Assembly: GCF_034008635.1 (NCBI RefSeq)
Contig: NZ_CP125378.1
Span: 5,394,501-5,458,500, forward strand
Direction: 5' to 3'
Length of the DNA: 64,000 nucleotides
Origin: Pseudomonas sp. P8_229
Lineage (GTDB): Bacteria; Pseudomonadota; Gammaproteobacteria; Pseudomonadales; Pseudomonadaceae
The position numbers and the translations under genes were made by a program. Numbering within the stretch: position 1 is the first letter of the stretch; every line of letters begins with the position of its first letter. Positions 26,677-35,719 of the stretch are shown here, piece after piece. Below the pieces are notes generated by a model. It had not been told where the DNA came from and did no database searches. It was given only the letters and a program-made list of their open reading frames with translations.

Positions 26677-28008
26677 ATGCCACGCTCACGCTACAAGACC
26701 CTCGTCGACACCTACGCTGCCGACATTCGCAGCGGGCGTCTGGCGCCCGGCACGCGACTGCCGACGCATCGGCAACTGGCCACGCAGGAAGGACTGGCGC
26801 TGGTCACGGCCTCGCGGGTGTATGCCGAGCTCGAAGCCATGGGCCTGGTCAGCGGCGAAACCGGGCGCGGCACTTTCGTGCGTGAAACCGCGTTGTCGCC
26901 AGGGCAGGGCATCGATCAGAAAGACGTGGCAGTCGGCATGATCGACCTCAATTTCAATTACCCGTCGCTGCCCGGGCAAACGCAGTTGTTGCGTAGCGCC
27001 TTGCGTCAGTTGGCGTTGTCCGGTGACCTGGAAGCTTTGTTGCGCTATCAGCCCCATGCCGGTCGTGCCCATGAACGGGCCTCGGTCGCCCGCCATTTGC
27101 GCAGTCGCGGGGTGACGGTGGACGCCGAGCAAGTGCTGATCGTCAATGGCGCCCAGCAGGGACTGGCGGTGACGCTGATGGCGTTGCTCAAGCCCGGCGA
27201 CGTGATCGCCGCCGATGCGTTGACTTACTCCGGGTTCAAGGTGCTGGCTGAAGCGTTGCATCTGGAAGTGGTGGCGATCCCGGTCAACGAGCACGGGCCG
27301 GATCTGCCTGCGCTGGAAAAACTCTGCCGCAGTCGTTCGGTACGTGCCGTGTATAGCATGCCGACCCTGCACAATCCGCTGGGCTGGGTGATGCCGCTCG
27401 AGCAGCGCGAGGAATTGGTTGCCATCGCGCGACGGCATGATTTGACCCTCATCGAAGACGCGGCCTACGCCTTTCTCGTGGAAAATCCGCCGCGGCCTCT
27501 GGTCGATCTGGCGTCAGAGCGTACGGTTTACGTCTCCGGTCTGTCGAAGAACATCGCCACCGGCCTGCGCGTTGGCTTCATTGCGGCGCCTGCAGCCAGC
27601 GTACCGGCGTTGGAGCGGGTTATCCGCGCAACCACCTGGAACACGCCGGGGCTGATGACCGCGATTGCCTGTGGCTGGCTCGACGACGGCACCGTGATCG
27701 AGCTCGAAGCGCAAAAACGCAGCGACGCTCAGGCCCGCCAGGTACTGGCCGCCCGATTGCTCAAAGGCTTGCCGTGCGTCGCCCATCCGAATTCGTACTT
27801 CCTGTGGCTGCCGTTACCGGAAGATGTGCGCGCTGATCAGATCGTGGTGGAATTGATGCATCAGCAGATTTCGGTCACCACGGCCGAGCCGTTTGCGGTA
27901 TCGGCGCATGTGCCGCATGCGATTCGGCTGGCACTGGGGTCGGTGGAAATGGATGTGTTGGAGCAAGCGTTGATCACTGTCAGGAGGATCATCGCCGCTT
28001 ACCTGTAA
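26677..28008 (+). CDS. MocR/PdxR-type regulator (GntR HTH fused to aminotransferase fold)
   Basis: Regulator of 443 residues. The N-terminal GntR winged helix (about 1-70) shows YAADIRSGRLAPGTRLPTHRQLA. A fold-type I aminotransferase-like domain follows from about residue 100, with the pyridoxal phosphate lysine K291 in VSGLSKNIATGLRVGF and the YSMPTLHNPLGWVM loop. MocR proteins sense PLP and often an amino acid or amine, and control neighbouring transport or metabolic genes. ATG 26677 is chosen because the HTH starts directly after it. It is divergent from the DMT exporter. Confidence 0.9.
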   Translation: MPRSRYKTLVDTYAADIRSGRLAPGTRLPTHRQLATQEGLALVTASRVYAELEAMGLVSGETGRGTFVRETALSPGQGIDQKDVAVGMIDLNFNYPSLPGQTQLLRSALRQLALSGDLEALLRYQPHAGRAHERASVARHLRSRGVTVDAEQVLIVNGAQQGLAVTLMALLKPGDVIAADALTYSGFKVLAEALHLEVVAIPVNEHGPDLPALEKLCRSRSVRAVYSMPTLHNPLGWVMPLEQREELVAIARRHDLTLIEDAAYAFLVENPPRPLVDLASERTVYVSGLSKNIATGLRVGFIAAPAASVPALERVIRATTWNTPGLMTAIACGWLDDGTVIELEAQKRSDAQARQVLAARLLKGLPCVAHPNSYFLWLPLPEDVRADQIVVELMHQQISVTTAEPFAVSAHVPHAIRLALGSVEMDVLEQALITVRRIIAAYL

Positions 28009-28033
28009 AAAGTACCTCTTGTGAAAACCCACC

Positions 28034-28126
28034 TGTTGCGAGTTAGCTTGCTCTCGCCGGGTGCGAAGCGCGCCCCTGTGATGAGCCTGCTGCGCAGGCC
28101 AGCGGGAGCAAGTGCCCTCGCTACAA
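28034..28126. repeat. Degenerate palindrome of the second REP-like family
   Basis: GTTGCGAGTTAGCTTGCTC and GGGAGCAAGTGCCCTCGCTAC form a decayed inverted pair similar to 14001-14112. It is located between the MocR gene and the cytochrome c gene. Confidence 0.5.
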
Positions 28127-28172
28127 AGTGTTAGCCTTGCCTCAACTGCATCACACCGTTTTGGAACACCCG

Positions 28173-28559
28173 ATGAAAAACACCGTTGCACTCTTGCTTG
28201 CCTTGACCGCCACCGCCGTTCTGTTCAGCTCAACCACCCGCGCCGCTGGCGACCCCGCAGCCGGCGAAAAAATCTTCCCGCGCCTGTGCGGCGGCTGCCA
28301 TCAGGTGGGGCCGGATGCGCGCCCGGGTTTCGGCCCACAACTCAACGGCATCATCGGTCGAGCGGCCGGGACCTCGGCCAACTACGTGTATTCCGACGCC
28401 ATGAAAAACTCTGGCGTGACCTGGGATCGCGACACGTTGACTGCGTATTTGAAAGACCCTAAAGGCGTGGTGCCTGGCACGCGGATGATTTTCTGGGGCC
28501 TGAGTGATCAGGAGAAAATCGATAATTTGCTGGCGTACCTGCAGCAGTACTCCAATTAA
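28173..28559 (+). CDS. Periplasmic class I cytochrome c (c2/c550-like)
   Basis: Mono-heme electron carrier of 128 residues. The signal peptide ends near TRAAG (about residue 25). The heme motif is CGGCH at 39-43 and the likely axial methionine is M105 in PGTRMIFWGL, near the C-terminal YLQQYS helix. Redox partners cannot be inferred, but class I cytochromes often serve periplasmic dehydrogenases. Its stop overlaps the 3' end of the convergent LysR gene by four bases. Confidence 0.9.
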   Translation: MKNTVALLLALTATAVLFSSTTRAAGDPAAGEKIFPRLCGGCHQVGPDARPGFGPQLNGIIGRAAGTSANYVYSDAMKNSGVTWDRDTLTAYLKDPKGVVPGTRMIFWGLSDQEKIDNLLAYLQQYSN

Positions 28560-29440
28560 CCGTTTTGCTCGGCCTGCCCGGCAAACCACTGCATGACCAC
28601 CTCGCACGCCGGGTTTGAAGCTGCTGCCGGCTGCAGGCACAACGCGTAAATTCCGCCGGTCTTCAGCGGCTGCCCGAACGGCACCACCAGTACGCCACGC
28701 TCGATGGACTCCGCCGCGAGCGTCATGTCCGTCACCGCCACGCCCAGGCCTCGCGCCGCTGCATCCAGCGCCAACTCATCGAGGTTGAACGGAATGTGCC
28801 GGTAGCGCTCCAGCGGCTGACCATCGTTGGCCGCCAGCCATTCGATCCAGGCCTGCCGATCGGCCGAGCGATGCAGCAAGGCGAAACGCTGTAACTCATC
28901 AACTGACCGCGGTGACCCCGCAAGGTTGGGCGAACACACCGGCACCAGGGCTTCCTCGAACAGCGTCAGGCAATCCGCCTCAGTGGACGGCTGCGGCAGG
29001 TAAAGAATGTAGGCATCGCTGTCGCTGGCCGGCTCGACGACTTCGGTGGCAACGGTTTCAATCGCCAGCGAGACCTCGGGGTGGCTGAGGTAGAAGTCGC
29101 TGAGTCTGGGCAGCAACCAACGCACCGCCAGTGACACGTGCATACGGATACGGAACGGGCGCTGTTGCGGGACGAGGCGTTCTTCGAGGCTTTTTAGTTG
29201 ATCGAGAATGCTGATGGCGCTGGCCAGAACCTGTTCGCCCTCCGGGGTCAGGCGCAGGCTGCGGCTGGTGCGGATGAACAGCGCGACGTTGAAATGGCTT
29301 TCCAGTTGCTGGATCTGCCGGCTGACGGCGCTCTGGGTCAGGCACAGCTGTTGCGCAGCCTGGGTGAAGCTGGCGCAGCGGGCGACTTCAACCAGCGTCT
29401 GCAGGGCTTGCAGCGAGGGCACGTGGCGAATTTTATCCAT
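28556..29440 (-). CDS. LysR family transcriptional regulator
   Basis: Regulator of 294 residues. The N-terminal winged helix (about 8-66) contains LVEVARCASFTQAAQQLCLTQSAVSRQIQQLE. The effector domain from about residue 95 resembles the GcvA-like group. It is divergent from the FAD-dependent oxidoreductase gene and most likely controls it and the following polyamine-binding protein gene. The 160-base intergenic gap holds AT-rich TTATAACG and CTTATAGATTTTAG stretches that could form its binding site. Confidence 0.88.
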   Translation of the reverse strand: MDKIRHVPSLQALQTLVEVARCASFTQAAQQLCLTQSAVSRQIQQLESHFNVALFIRTSRSLRLTPEGEQVLASAISILDQLKSLEERLVPQQRPFRIRMHVSLAVRWLLPRLSDFYLSHPEVSLAIETVATEVVEPASDSDAYILYLPQPSTEADCLTLFEEALVPVCSPNLAGSPRSVDELQRFALLHRSADRQAWIEWLAANDGQPLERYRHIPFNLDELALDAAARGLGVAVTDMTLAAESIERGVLVVPFGQPLKTGGIYALCLQPAAASNPACEVVMQWFAGQAEQNG

Positions 29441-29600
29441 GCGTTTTCAGAATGGCTCGATGATTTTATAACGTTGGTTGGGCAAGCCAGGACCTTATAG
29501 ATTTTAGCTCTGGCGGCGACCTTTGCAGTTTTCTCATGCGATTCACGCATGGGTCAGGGCGAAAGGCAAGCCGTGGAACGACAGTCGAATGAGGTCAGCA

Positions 29601-30902
29601 ATGGAAAACGTATGTGGCTGGATCGCGCAGGCCGGCAGTTCGCCGCAGCGTAGCCGCCTGAGCGGTGCGCAAAAGGCCGACTGGCTGGTGATCGGCGCCG
29701 GCATCACCGGTCTCAGCGCCGCGCACAACCTGGCACAAATGCACCCGCAGGCGCGCATCGTGGTGGTTGATCGGCAGCGCGCGGCGCAGGGCGCATCGGC
29801 GCGTAACTCGGGGTTTGTCGTGGCCCACGAACATCCCGCCGACAGTGAGTTGATCGGCGCGCCAGGCTTTCGCGGATTTGAAACCGACACGGCGATTTCC
29901 CGTGCCGCCAGTGAAGCCGTGCGCCAATGTATCGCCGACCATGCCATCGACTGCGACTTTCGTGACAACGGTTACTTCTTCGCCGTCAGCGACGCCGCCA
30001 AGCTCAGTCATGTCGACGCCAAACTGGCAACTTTACGCGCCCTCGGTGCCCGCGCCGAATTTCTCCAGGGTGCGGCGCTGGCGCAAAAACTCGGCACGCC
30101 GCACTACGCGGCGGCGATCTGGTGCGGCAGCGGCAATGCACTGCTGCAACCGGCCAAATACGTTAAAGGCCTGCTCAATGCGTTGCCGGGCAACATCACG
30201 GTTTACGAACACACCGACATCACCCGCCTGGAGCGCATGAGCCACGGGCGACTGCGGGCCAACGCGGTGGATGGCAGTGTCGAGGCCAAACGGGTGCTGG
30301 TGTGCCTGAACGCCTTCATTCCCCGGGTCGGAATCCACGACAGCAGCACCTTCCCGATGGAGCTCAGTGCCAGTCTCACCCGGCCGCTTAGCGCTCAGGA
30401 GTTTCAAGCTATCGGCGCGGTCGAGCCGTGGGGCGTACTGTCGACCCGGCCGCTGGGGGCCACGGTGCGACTGACGCCAGATCGGCGGGTGATGATCCGC
30501 AACACCGCCGAATACCGCACGCGCGACCTGTCCGAGAGCGAACTGGCGCTGCGCCGTCAGCACCATGTGCGCGGCTTGCAACGACGCTTCCCGTTCCTCG
30601 GCGCGCAAGACATCCAATACACCTGGACCGGCCACTTGAGCGCGACCCGCAGTGGTCAGGCGTTTTTCCAGCGGGTGGAAGAGGGCGTGTTTGCTGTGGC
30701 CGGTTGCAATGGTTCGGGGGTGGCGCGCGGCACGCTGTGGGGACGTTTATTGGCGCAACTGGCATCTGGCGTTGATTCACCGCTGCTGCAATCGGTGATG
30801 CAACGGGCCGAACCCGGCTGGCTGCCGCCACGACCTTTTTTCGACATCGGTGCCATGCTTCGCATGCGCGTGGAGGCAGTCAGGGCCAGAACAGAAATCT
30901 GA
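29601..30902 (+). CDS. FAD-dependent amine oxidoreductase (PuuB-like, DAO fold)
   Basis: Flavoprotein oxidase of 433 residues. The dinucleotide-binding motif VIGAGITGLSAAHNL begins near residue 30. ASARNSGFVV provides further FAD contacts, and the C-terminal GCNGSGVARGTLWG is typical of gamma-glutamylputrescine oxidase-like proteins. Expected chemistry is oxidative deamination of an amine or N-alkylated amino acid. GAGG six bases before ATG 29601 sets the start. It is probably one operon with the polyamine-binding protein 51 bases downstream, which suggests a polyamine-type substrate. Confidence 0.82.
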   Translation: MENVCGWIAQAGSSPQRSRLSGAQKADWLVIGAGITGLSAAHNLAQMHPQARIVVVDRQRAAQGASARNSGFVVAHEHPADSELIGAPGFRGFETDTAISRAASEAVRQCIADHAIDCDFRDNGYFFAVSDAAKLSHVDAKLATLRALGARAEFLQGAALAQKLGTPHYAAAIWCGSGNALLQPAKYVKGLLNALPGNITVYEHTDITRLERMSHGRLRANAVDGSVEAKRVLVCLNAFIPRVGIHDSSTFPMELSASLTRPLSAQEFQAIGAVEPWGVLSTRPLGATVRLTPDRRVMIRNTAEYRTRDLSESELALRRQHHVRGLQRRFPFLGAQDIQYTWTGHLSATRSGQAFFQRVEEGVFAVAGCNGSGVARGTLWGRLLAQLASGVDSPLLQSVMQRAEPGWLPPRPFFDIGAMLRMRVEAVRARTEI

Positions 30903-30953
30903 ACATTCGCCTACCGCACAACAACAAAAGCCACTCAACACAGGTGACAGACC

Positions 30954-32039
30954 ATGCGCGTCAATCCACTTTTCCTGGCGATCCTGCTCGCGGCCAGCAC
31001 AGCCGCTTGTGCCGACGAAACTGTCAATATCTCCAACTGGAACAGCTACATCGCCCCGGACACCCTGGCCAATTTCACCCAGGCCACAGGGATCAAGACC
31101 ACCTACGACATTCACGACAGCAACGAAGTGCTGGAATCGAAATTGATGACCGGCAACACCGGTTATGACGTGGTCAGTCCGTCGAACCACTTTCTCTCGC
31201 GGTTGATCAAGGCCGGGGCGATTCAGAAGCTCGACAGGGCGCAACTGCCGAACTGGAAAAACCTCGACCCGGTGCTGCTGCAAAAACTTGAAGTCAACGA
31301 TCCTGGCAACCAGTACGGCTATCCCTACATGTGGGGCACAGCCGGTATCGGTTACAACGTCGAGAAGATCAAGGCGATCTTCGGCAGCACCGATGTCACC
31401 CAGTCATGGGACTTTTTCTTCAACCAAGAAAACATCAAGAAGCTCAGCCAGTGCGGCGTGGCGTTCATCGACAACCCGACGCAGGTGCTGCCGATCACGC
31501 TGAACTACCTGCACTTGCCTGCGCACAGTCATGAGCCGGCGGATTACAAACAGGCCGAACAGGCCTTGCTGAAAATCCGTCCTTACATTCAGTACTTCCA
31601 CGCCTCGAAGTACATCAGTGACCTGGCCAACGGCAACGTCTGCGCGGTGATCGGCTTCAACGGCGACATCGTTCAGGCCGCCGCCAGTGCGAAGGAAGCG
31701 AAGAACGGCATCAATATCGCGTACTCGATTCCGAAAGAAGGCACGACCTTGTGGTTCGACATGGTGGTCATGCCCAAAAGCGCGCCGCATGCAAAGAACG
31801 GCTACGCCTACATGAATTACCTGCTCGACCCCAAAGTGGTGGCCAACATCAGCAACAGCATTCACTACGCCAACCCGAATGCGGCGGCCGAACCGTTCCT
31901 CAACGCGGATGTAAAGCAGGATCCGGCTATCTACCCGCCCAAGGACGTGATGCAACGGTTGTTCACCGTGGAAGAGTTGCCGGCGGCGATTGCACGGTTG
32001 TCGACGCGGTTGTGGACCAAGTTGAAAACCAATACCTGA
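30954..32039 (+). CDS. Polyamine ABC transporter substrate-binding protein (PotF-like)
   Basis: Periplasmic binding protein of 361 residues with signal peptide to about residue 20 (AACADE). Family marks are VNISNWNSYIAPDTLANFTQATGIKTTYDIHDSNEVLESKLM and YPYMWGTAGIGYNVEKIKA, the PotD/PotF ligand-binding core. It is an orphan: no permease or ATPase genes are nearby, so it must use a transporter encoded elsewhere or act in sensing. Its position behind the amine oxidase suggests putrescine-like ligands. Confidence 0.9.
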   Translation: MRVNPLFLAILLAASTAACADETVNISNWNSYIAPDTLANFTQATGIKTTYDIHDSNEVLESKLMTGNTGYDVVSPSNHFLSRLIKAGAIQKLDRAQLPNWKNLDPVLLQKLEVNDPGNQYGYPYMWGTAGIGYNVEKIKAIFGSTDVTQSWDFFFNQENIKKLSQCGVAFIDNPTQVLPITLNYLHLPAHSHEPADYKQAEQALLKIRPYIQYFHASKYISDLANGNVCAVIGFNGDIVQAAASAKEAKNGINIAYSIPKEGTTLWFDMVVMPKSAPHAKNGYAYMNYLLDPKVVANISNSIHYANPNAAAEPFLNADVKQDPAIYPPKDVMQRLFTVEELPAAIARLSTRLWTKLKTNT

Positions 32040-32162
32040 GTTCACGCACTCGATCCGGGTTGTGCATGGATGCACGGCCCGCACCCGCGAGGCCTCGCGG
32101 GACTCAAGAAATGCCGGTGGAGGGCGATATGCCTTTCTCCCAAGTTCTGGATCCCGTCTGAT

Positions 32163-32858
32163 ATGAAAAAGTTCGTCACTCTTGTTTGTGCCCTGGCGTT
32201 GCTGTCGGGTTGCGTGACCAAAAGCCTGAGCACTGAAGACCGGCACCAAATCAAAACCCTGAAGGTGCTTCCGGTGTTTGTGGCGGTCGACAACTTCCAG
32301 TACACCAGCATGACGCAGGCATGGGGTGCAGGGCTCGGTGCTGGCGCTGGCGCGGCAACCGGGATGGCGTCCGGTGCGTCGTCCGGCGGGACAGCGGCGC
32401 TGACCGGCGCGGGCTCAGTGGCCGGGACAAAAGTTGGCGATGTGGCGACCGGGGACATTTTCCGAGCGATTCAGAACAACATGAAAGCCAACGGTATCGA
32501 CCTCAGTCAGCTGATCCGGCAGAGCTTCGTCAGCCGCATCCAGCAGGAGCGCATGTTCACCGTCGTGGGTGAGGGCGAGCAGGCTGACGCCGAGGTGGAG
32601 ATCCTCGTGATGCAGTGGGGTCTTTGCCTGAAGAACTACAGTACCGTGCTGTATCCCGTTGTCGGCGCCAATGCGTCCATCAAACGCAATGGTTCGGCGG
32701 TGTGGCGTAATTTCGAAACCATCTCAGTGTTCAATGACGCCAACACTATCGCCTATACACCCGAGCAATACGCCACCGATCCCGAGGCCTTGCGCAAGGC
32801 ATTTACCCATGTATCCGACCTGGTGATGAATAAACTGGTCGATGATTTGAAGCAGTGA
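32163..32858 (+). CDS. Predicted lipoprotein with glycine-rich segment
   Basis: Lipoprotein of 231 residues; signal MKKFVTLVCALALLSGC with lipobox LSGC and C17 acylated. A long glycine/alanine/serine stretch at about 55-95 (AWGAGLGAGAGAATGMASGAS) resembles a glycine-zipper membrane-insertion segment. It is followed by a soluble domain with FRAIQNNMKANGIDLSQLI. Function is not known. A bidirectional terminator follows. Confidence 0.72.
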   Translation: MKKFVTLVCALALLSGCVTKSLSTEDRHQIKTLKVLPVFVAVDNFQYTSMTQAWGAGLGAGAGAATGMASGASSGGTAALTGAGSVAGTKVGDVATGDIFRAIQNNMKANGIDLSQLIRQSFVSRIQQERMFTVVGEGEQADAEVEILVMQWGLCLKNYSTVLYPVVGANASIKRNGSAVWRNFETISVFNDANTIAYTPEQYATDPEALRKAFTHVSDLVMNKLVDDLKQ

Positions 32859-32927
32859 AGGCACGGAAAATCCAGCGTTCAGTATCAACCCTGAGGACTC
32901 CCCAGCGGATTCATGCATCATGAAAAA

Positions 32928-32954
32928 AGCCCGGCTGATCAGGCCGGGCTTCTT
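32928..32954. terminator. Bidirectional terminator
   Basis: AGCCCGGC / GCCGGGCT stem (32928-32950) with TCTTT on the plus side and AAAAAA on the other. It serves the lipoprotein gene and the convergent repeat-protein gene. Confidence 0.88.
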
Positions 32955-32975
32955 TAATGCGGGAGAACCATTCGT

Positions 32976-33377
32976 TCAGGCGTTGCGACTTTCGATCAGG
33001 CGATCCGAGCCACCTTCGGCAACACGGCGTTCCAGCAGTCGATCCGAGCCACCTTCGGCAACGCGACGTTCCAGCAGGCGATCCGAGCCACCTTCGGCAA
33101 CACGGCGTTCCAGCAGACGATCCGAACCACCTTCGGCAACACGGCGTTCCTGCAGGCGATCAGAACCACCTTCGGCAACACGACGTTCCAGCAGGCGATC
33201 AGAACCACCTTCGGCAACACGACGTTCCAGCAAACGATCAGAACCACCTTCAGCCAGACGGCTTTCAATCAACTTGTCCGAGCCGCCTTCAGCGACCAGG
33301 GTGTGAGCGGGCGTTGCTGCAAAAGCGTTGACTGCGAGAACCGAGAAAGCGATGCCGAGGATGGTTTGGCGTTTCAT
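32976..33377 (-). CDS. Small secreted protein with eight 13-residue repeats
   Basis: Exported protein of 133 residues. The signal peptide MKRQTILGIAFSVLAVNAFA is followed by ATPAHTL and then eight tandem copies of VAEGGSDRLLERR, varied only at the ends (LIESR, LQERR), with final NA. Each unit alternates a GGS turn with a charged amphipathic helix, and the DNA copies (39 bases) are nearly identical, which points to recent expansion. Similar Pseudomonas proteins are sometimes labelled phage infection protein, but I know of no tested function. It is monocistronic, with a terminator downstream. Confidence 0.82.
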   Translation of the reverse strand: MKRQTILGIAFSVLAVNAFAATPAHTLVAEGGSDKLIESRLAEGGSDRLLERRVAEGGSDRLLERRVAEGGSDRLQERRVAEGGSDRLLERRVAEGGSDRLLERRVAEGGSDRLLERRVAEGGSDRLIESRNA

Positions 33378-33501
33378 GATCGTGTGCTCTGGGGTGTGGT
33401 TGGTTGGTCTGGAGCCAATGTTACGCCGCGGATTTTCTATGAGAACTTCATTGGCGTGATGGTGACTATCGACGCCAGCGATGTGTGCCGGAACCCGCGA
33501 T

Positions 33502-34071
33502 TCAGAGGCCCGCCGCCCGAATGCACAGCTCCCCGGTGGCGCGGGTCAGGGCCAGATCGTGCAATGCATCGTGGGTCAGACCCTGACGCGCCCTGGCCAG
33601 CCAGACCGGACAATCAGGGTCACGACGATAAGGCACGAAGTCGGCGTATTGGCGCAGCAGACGGCTCTGCAATTGGTCCAGTTGCGGGCGAATCTGTTGC
33701 GCCAGATCCGGTCGCGGCGTGTCCGGCGCGCGACCTGCCGCCTGCCATTGCGTCAGCAGTCCGTATTGCACCAGTTTGTTCGCTTCCATTTGCGCGGCAA
33801 TCAACTGCGCCACGTCTTCGGGATCGAGCTTGCGTTCGCTGGCCAGCGTTCGGGCGTTGGCGATGACCTGCGCCTCGCGCGGGCTGTCCTGAATCGGCTT
33901 GCCGCTGTCCCATTTGGTCAAGGCCACGAGGTCGCCGATGTTCAGACGTTGGTTCAGGGTCGTCAGCAAGGGGCGCAGCGATTCGGCGGGAGTGAGGGCT
34001 TCGGCGGCGTGAGTCATGTGGCTGAAAACAACCAGCAGGGAACAGCTCAGAACATTTCGCAAAGGGGTCAT
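33502..34071 (-). CDS. Periplasmic chorismate mutase (*AroQ, gamma class)
   Basis: Exported monofunctional chorismate mutase of 189 residues that turns chorismate into prephenate. The signal peptide runs to about THAAE (residue 24). The helical AroQ core follows: LNQRLNIGDLVALTKWDSGKPIQDSPREAQVI, with the conserved R, K and (D/E) residues, then DVAQLIAAQMEANKLVQYGLL. The extended C-terminal helical part with its disulfide (DPDCPVW ... GELCIRA) is typical of *AroQ. ATG 34071 starts directly at the signal peptide. The physiological role of secreted chorismate mutase is unclear. Confidence 0.88.
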   Translation of the reverse strand: MTPLRNVLSCSLLVVFSHMTHAAEALTPAESLRPLLTTLNQRLNIGDLVALTKWDSGKPIQDSPREAQVIANARTLASERKLDPEDVAQLIAAQMEANKLVQYGLLTQWQAAGRAPDTPRPDLAQQIRPQLDQLQSRLLRQYADFVPYRRDPDCPVWLARARQGLTHDALHDLALTRATGELCIRAAGL

Positions 34072-34197
34072 GGGCAGGCGCAATCCACGGATAAGAGTGT
34101 CGCCATTTAAGCCTTGAGCGGACTCGATGTCGACCGACTTTAACCCGCCCATCTAGCGTAATATCCCTCGCATCTCCCACCCCGAGACGGATCCTCA

Positions 34198-35556
34198 ATG
34201 CAAACCCCGACCGCCGCCAAACCCCTCTGGCAAACCTACCTGCTGTTCCTCGCACCGATGGTGCTGTCCAACTTTCTGCAGTCGATGTCGGGCACGGTCA
34301 ACAGCATTTACATCGGGCAGATGCTCGGTACGCAGGCGCTGGCGGCGGTGTCGGGGATGTTTCCGATCATCTTTTTCTTTATCGCGCTGGTGATCGGGCT
34401 GGGTGCGGGCGCCGGGGTGTTGATCGGCCAGGCGTGGGGCGCGCGCGAGGCGCACATGGTCAAGGCGATTGCCGGGGCGACGTTGTTGCTGGGCGTGTTG
34501 ATCGGGCTGGCGGCGGCGGTGCTCGGCAGTGTGTTCGCGCGGCAGGCTTTGCAGGGGTTGGGCACGCCGGCGGATGTGCTGGACGATGCAGTGGCCTATG
34601 CGCACGTGATGATGTGGATTCTGCCGTCGATGCTGGTGTTTGTGCTGTTCACGCAATTGCTGCGCGGGGTCAGCGATACCGTGTCGCCGTTGTTGGCGTT
34701 GATGGTGTCAACGTGCGTCGGGCTGGCGCTGACCCCGGCGTTGATTCGCGGCTGGTTCGGTCTGCCCCAACTGGGGATTCAGAGCGCGGCGTTCGCCGGT
34801 CTGGCCGGTAACCTGTGCGCGATGGCGTGGCTGGCGTGGCGGTTGATTCGCAAGCGCCATCCGCTGGCGCCGGACCGCGAGTTCTTTGCTGCACTGCGGC
34901 TGGACGGGGTGATTCTCGGCAAGGTGCTGCGCATCGGCCTGCCGACCGGGGTGCAGATGATCGTGTTGTCACTCTCGGAGCTGGTGATTCTGGCGCTGGT
35001 CAACCAGCACGGTTCGCAGGCGACGGCGGCCTATGGCGCGGTGACGCAGATCGTCAACTACGTGCAGTTCCCGGCGCTGTCGATTGCGATCACTGCGTCG
35101 ATCCTCGGCGCGCAGGCCATCGGTGCCGGACGCCTGGAACACATGACGCCGATCCTGCGCACCGGGCTGTTGATCAACGTGTGCCTCACCGGCGGTTTGA
35201 TCGTGCTCGGTTACCTGTTGTCGCACTGGTTGCTGGGGCTGTTCCTGACTGAAGACTCGACCCGGGTGATGGCGGAGCACTTGCTGCACATCATGCTCTG
35301 GAGCCTGTTGGTGTTCGGCTTTCAGGCGATCATCGGCGGCATCATGCGCGCCAGCGGCACGGTGCTGGTGCCGGTGGCGATTGCGATTGTCTGTGTGGTT
35401 GGCGTGCAACTGCCGGCGGCTTACTGGCTGGATGGGCAGTACGGCTTGCAAGGCGTGTGGATGGGGTTCCCGGTGGCGTATCTGGGCATGCTGGTGTTGC
35501 AGACCCTGTATTACAAACTGGTCTGGCAGCATCAGAAGATCGAGCGTCTGGTCTGA
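34198..35556 (+). CDS. MATE family efflux transporter
   Basis: Cation-coupled multidrug exporter of 452 residues with twelve membrane segments in two MatE halves (about 15-175 and 240-400). Signature segments are MVLSNFLQSMSGTVNSIYIGQMLG, GVLIGQAWGAREAHMVKAIAGAT and, in the second half, QFPALSIAITASILGAQAIGAGR. Substrate is unknown. It is divergent from the chorismate mutase gene. It is followed by a REP half-site and a GC-rich direct repeat. Confidence 0.92.
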   Translation: MQTPTAAKPLWQTYLLFLAPMVLSNFLQSMSGTVNSIYIGQMLGTQALAAVSGMFPIIFFFIALVIGLGAGAGVLIGQAWGAREAHMVKAIAGATLLLGVLIGLAAAVLGSVFARQALQGLGTPADVLDDAVAYAHVMMWILPSMLVFVLFTQLLRGVSDTVSPLLALMVSTCVGLALTPALIRGWFGLPQLGIQSAAFAGLAGNLCAMAWLAWRLIRKRHPLAPDREFFAALRLDGVILGKVLRIGLPTGVQMIVLSLSELVILALVNQHGSQATAAYGAVTQIVNYVQFPALSIAITASILGAQAIGAGRLEHMTPILRTGLLINVCLTGGLIVLGYLLSHWLLGLFLTEDSTRVMAEHLLHIMLWSLLVFGFQAIIGGIMRASGTVLVPVAIAIVCVVGVQLPAAYWLDGQYGLQGVWMGFPVAYLGMLVLQTLYYKLVWQHQKIERLV

Positions 35557-35581
35557 AGGACCCCGCGAGCAGGGCCGACCT

Positions 35582-35606
35582 CTTTGCGAGCAGGCTTGCT
35601 CCCACT
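35582..35606. repeat. Single REP half-site
   Basis: One unpaired REP (GCGAGCAGGCTTGCTCCCA) downstream of the MATE gene, without a partner in range. Confidence 0.7.
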
Positions 35607-35719
35607 GGAGGATCGAGAGAGGGCGGCCCGGTGGGGCGGCCCTTTTTTGTGCCGCTGGCATTGTCGTGCAAAGCGTCGTAGCTTAGCCGCCATAACGATA
35701 AGGACGCTTGAGGGTATCG

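Noticed and set aside
35628..35648. Terminator after the MATE gene
   Set aside because: The GGGCGGCCC motif is a direct, not an inverted, repeat. Only a four-base stem forms before the T-run, so it is not listed as a terminator.
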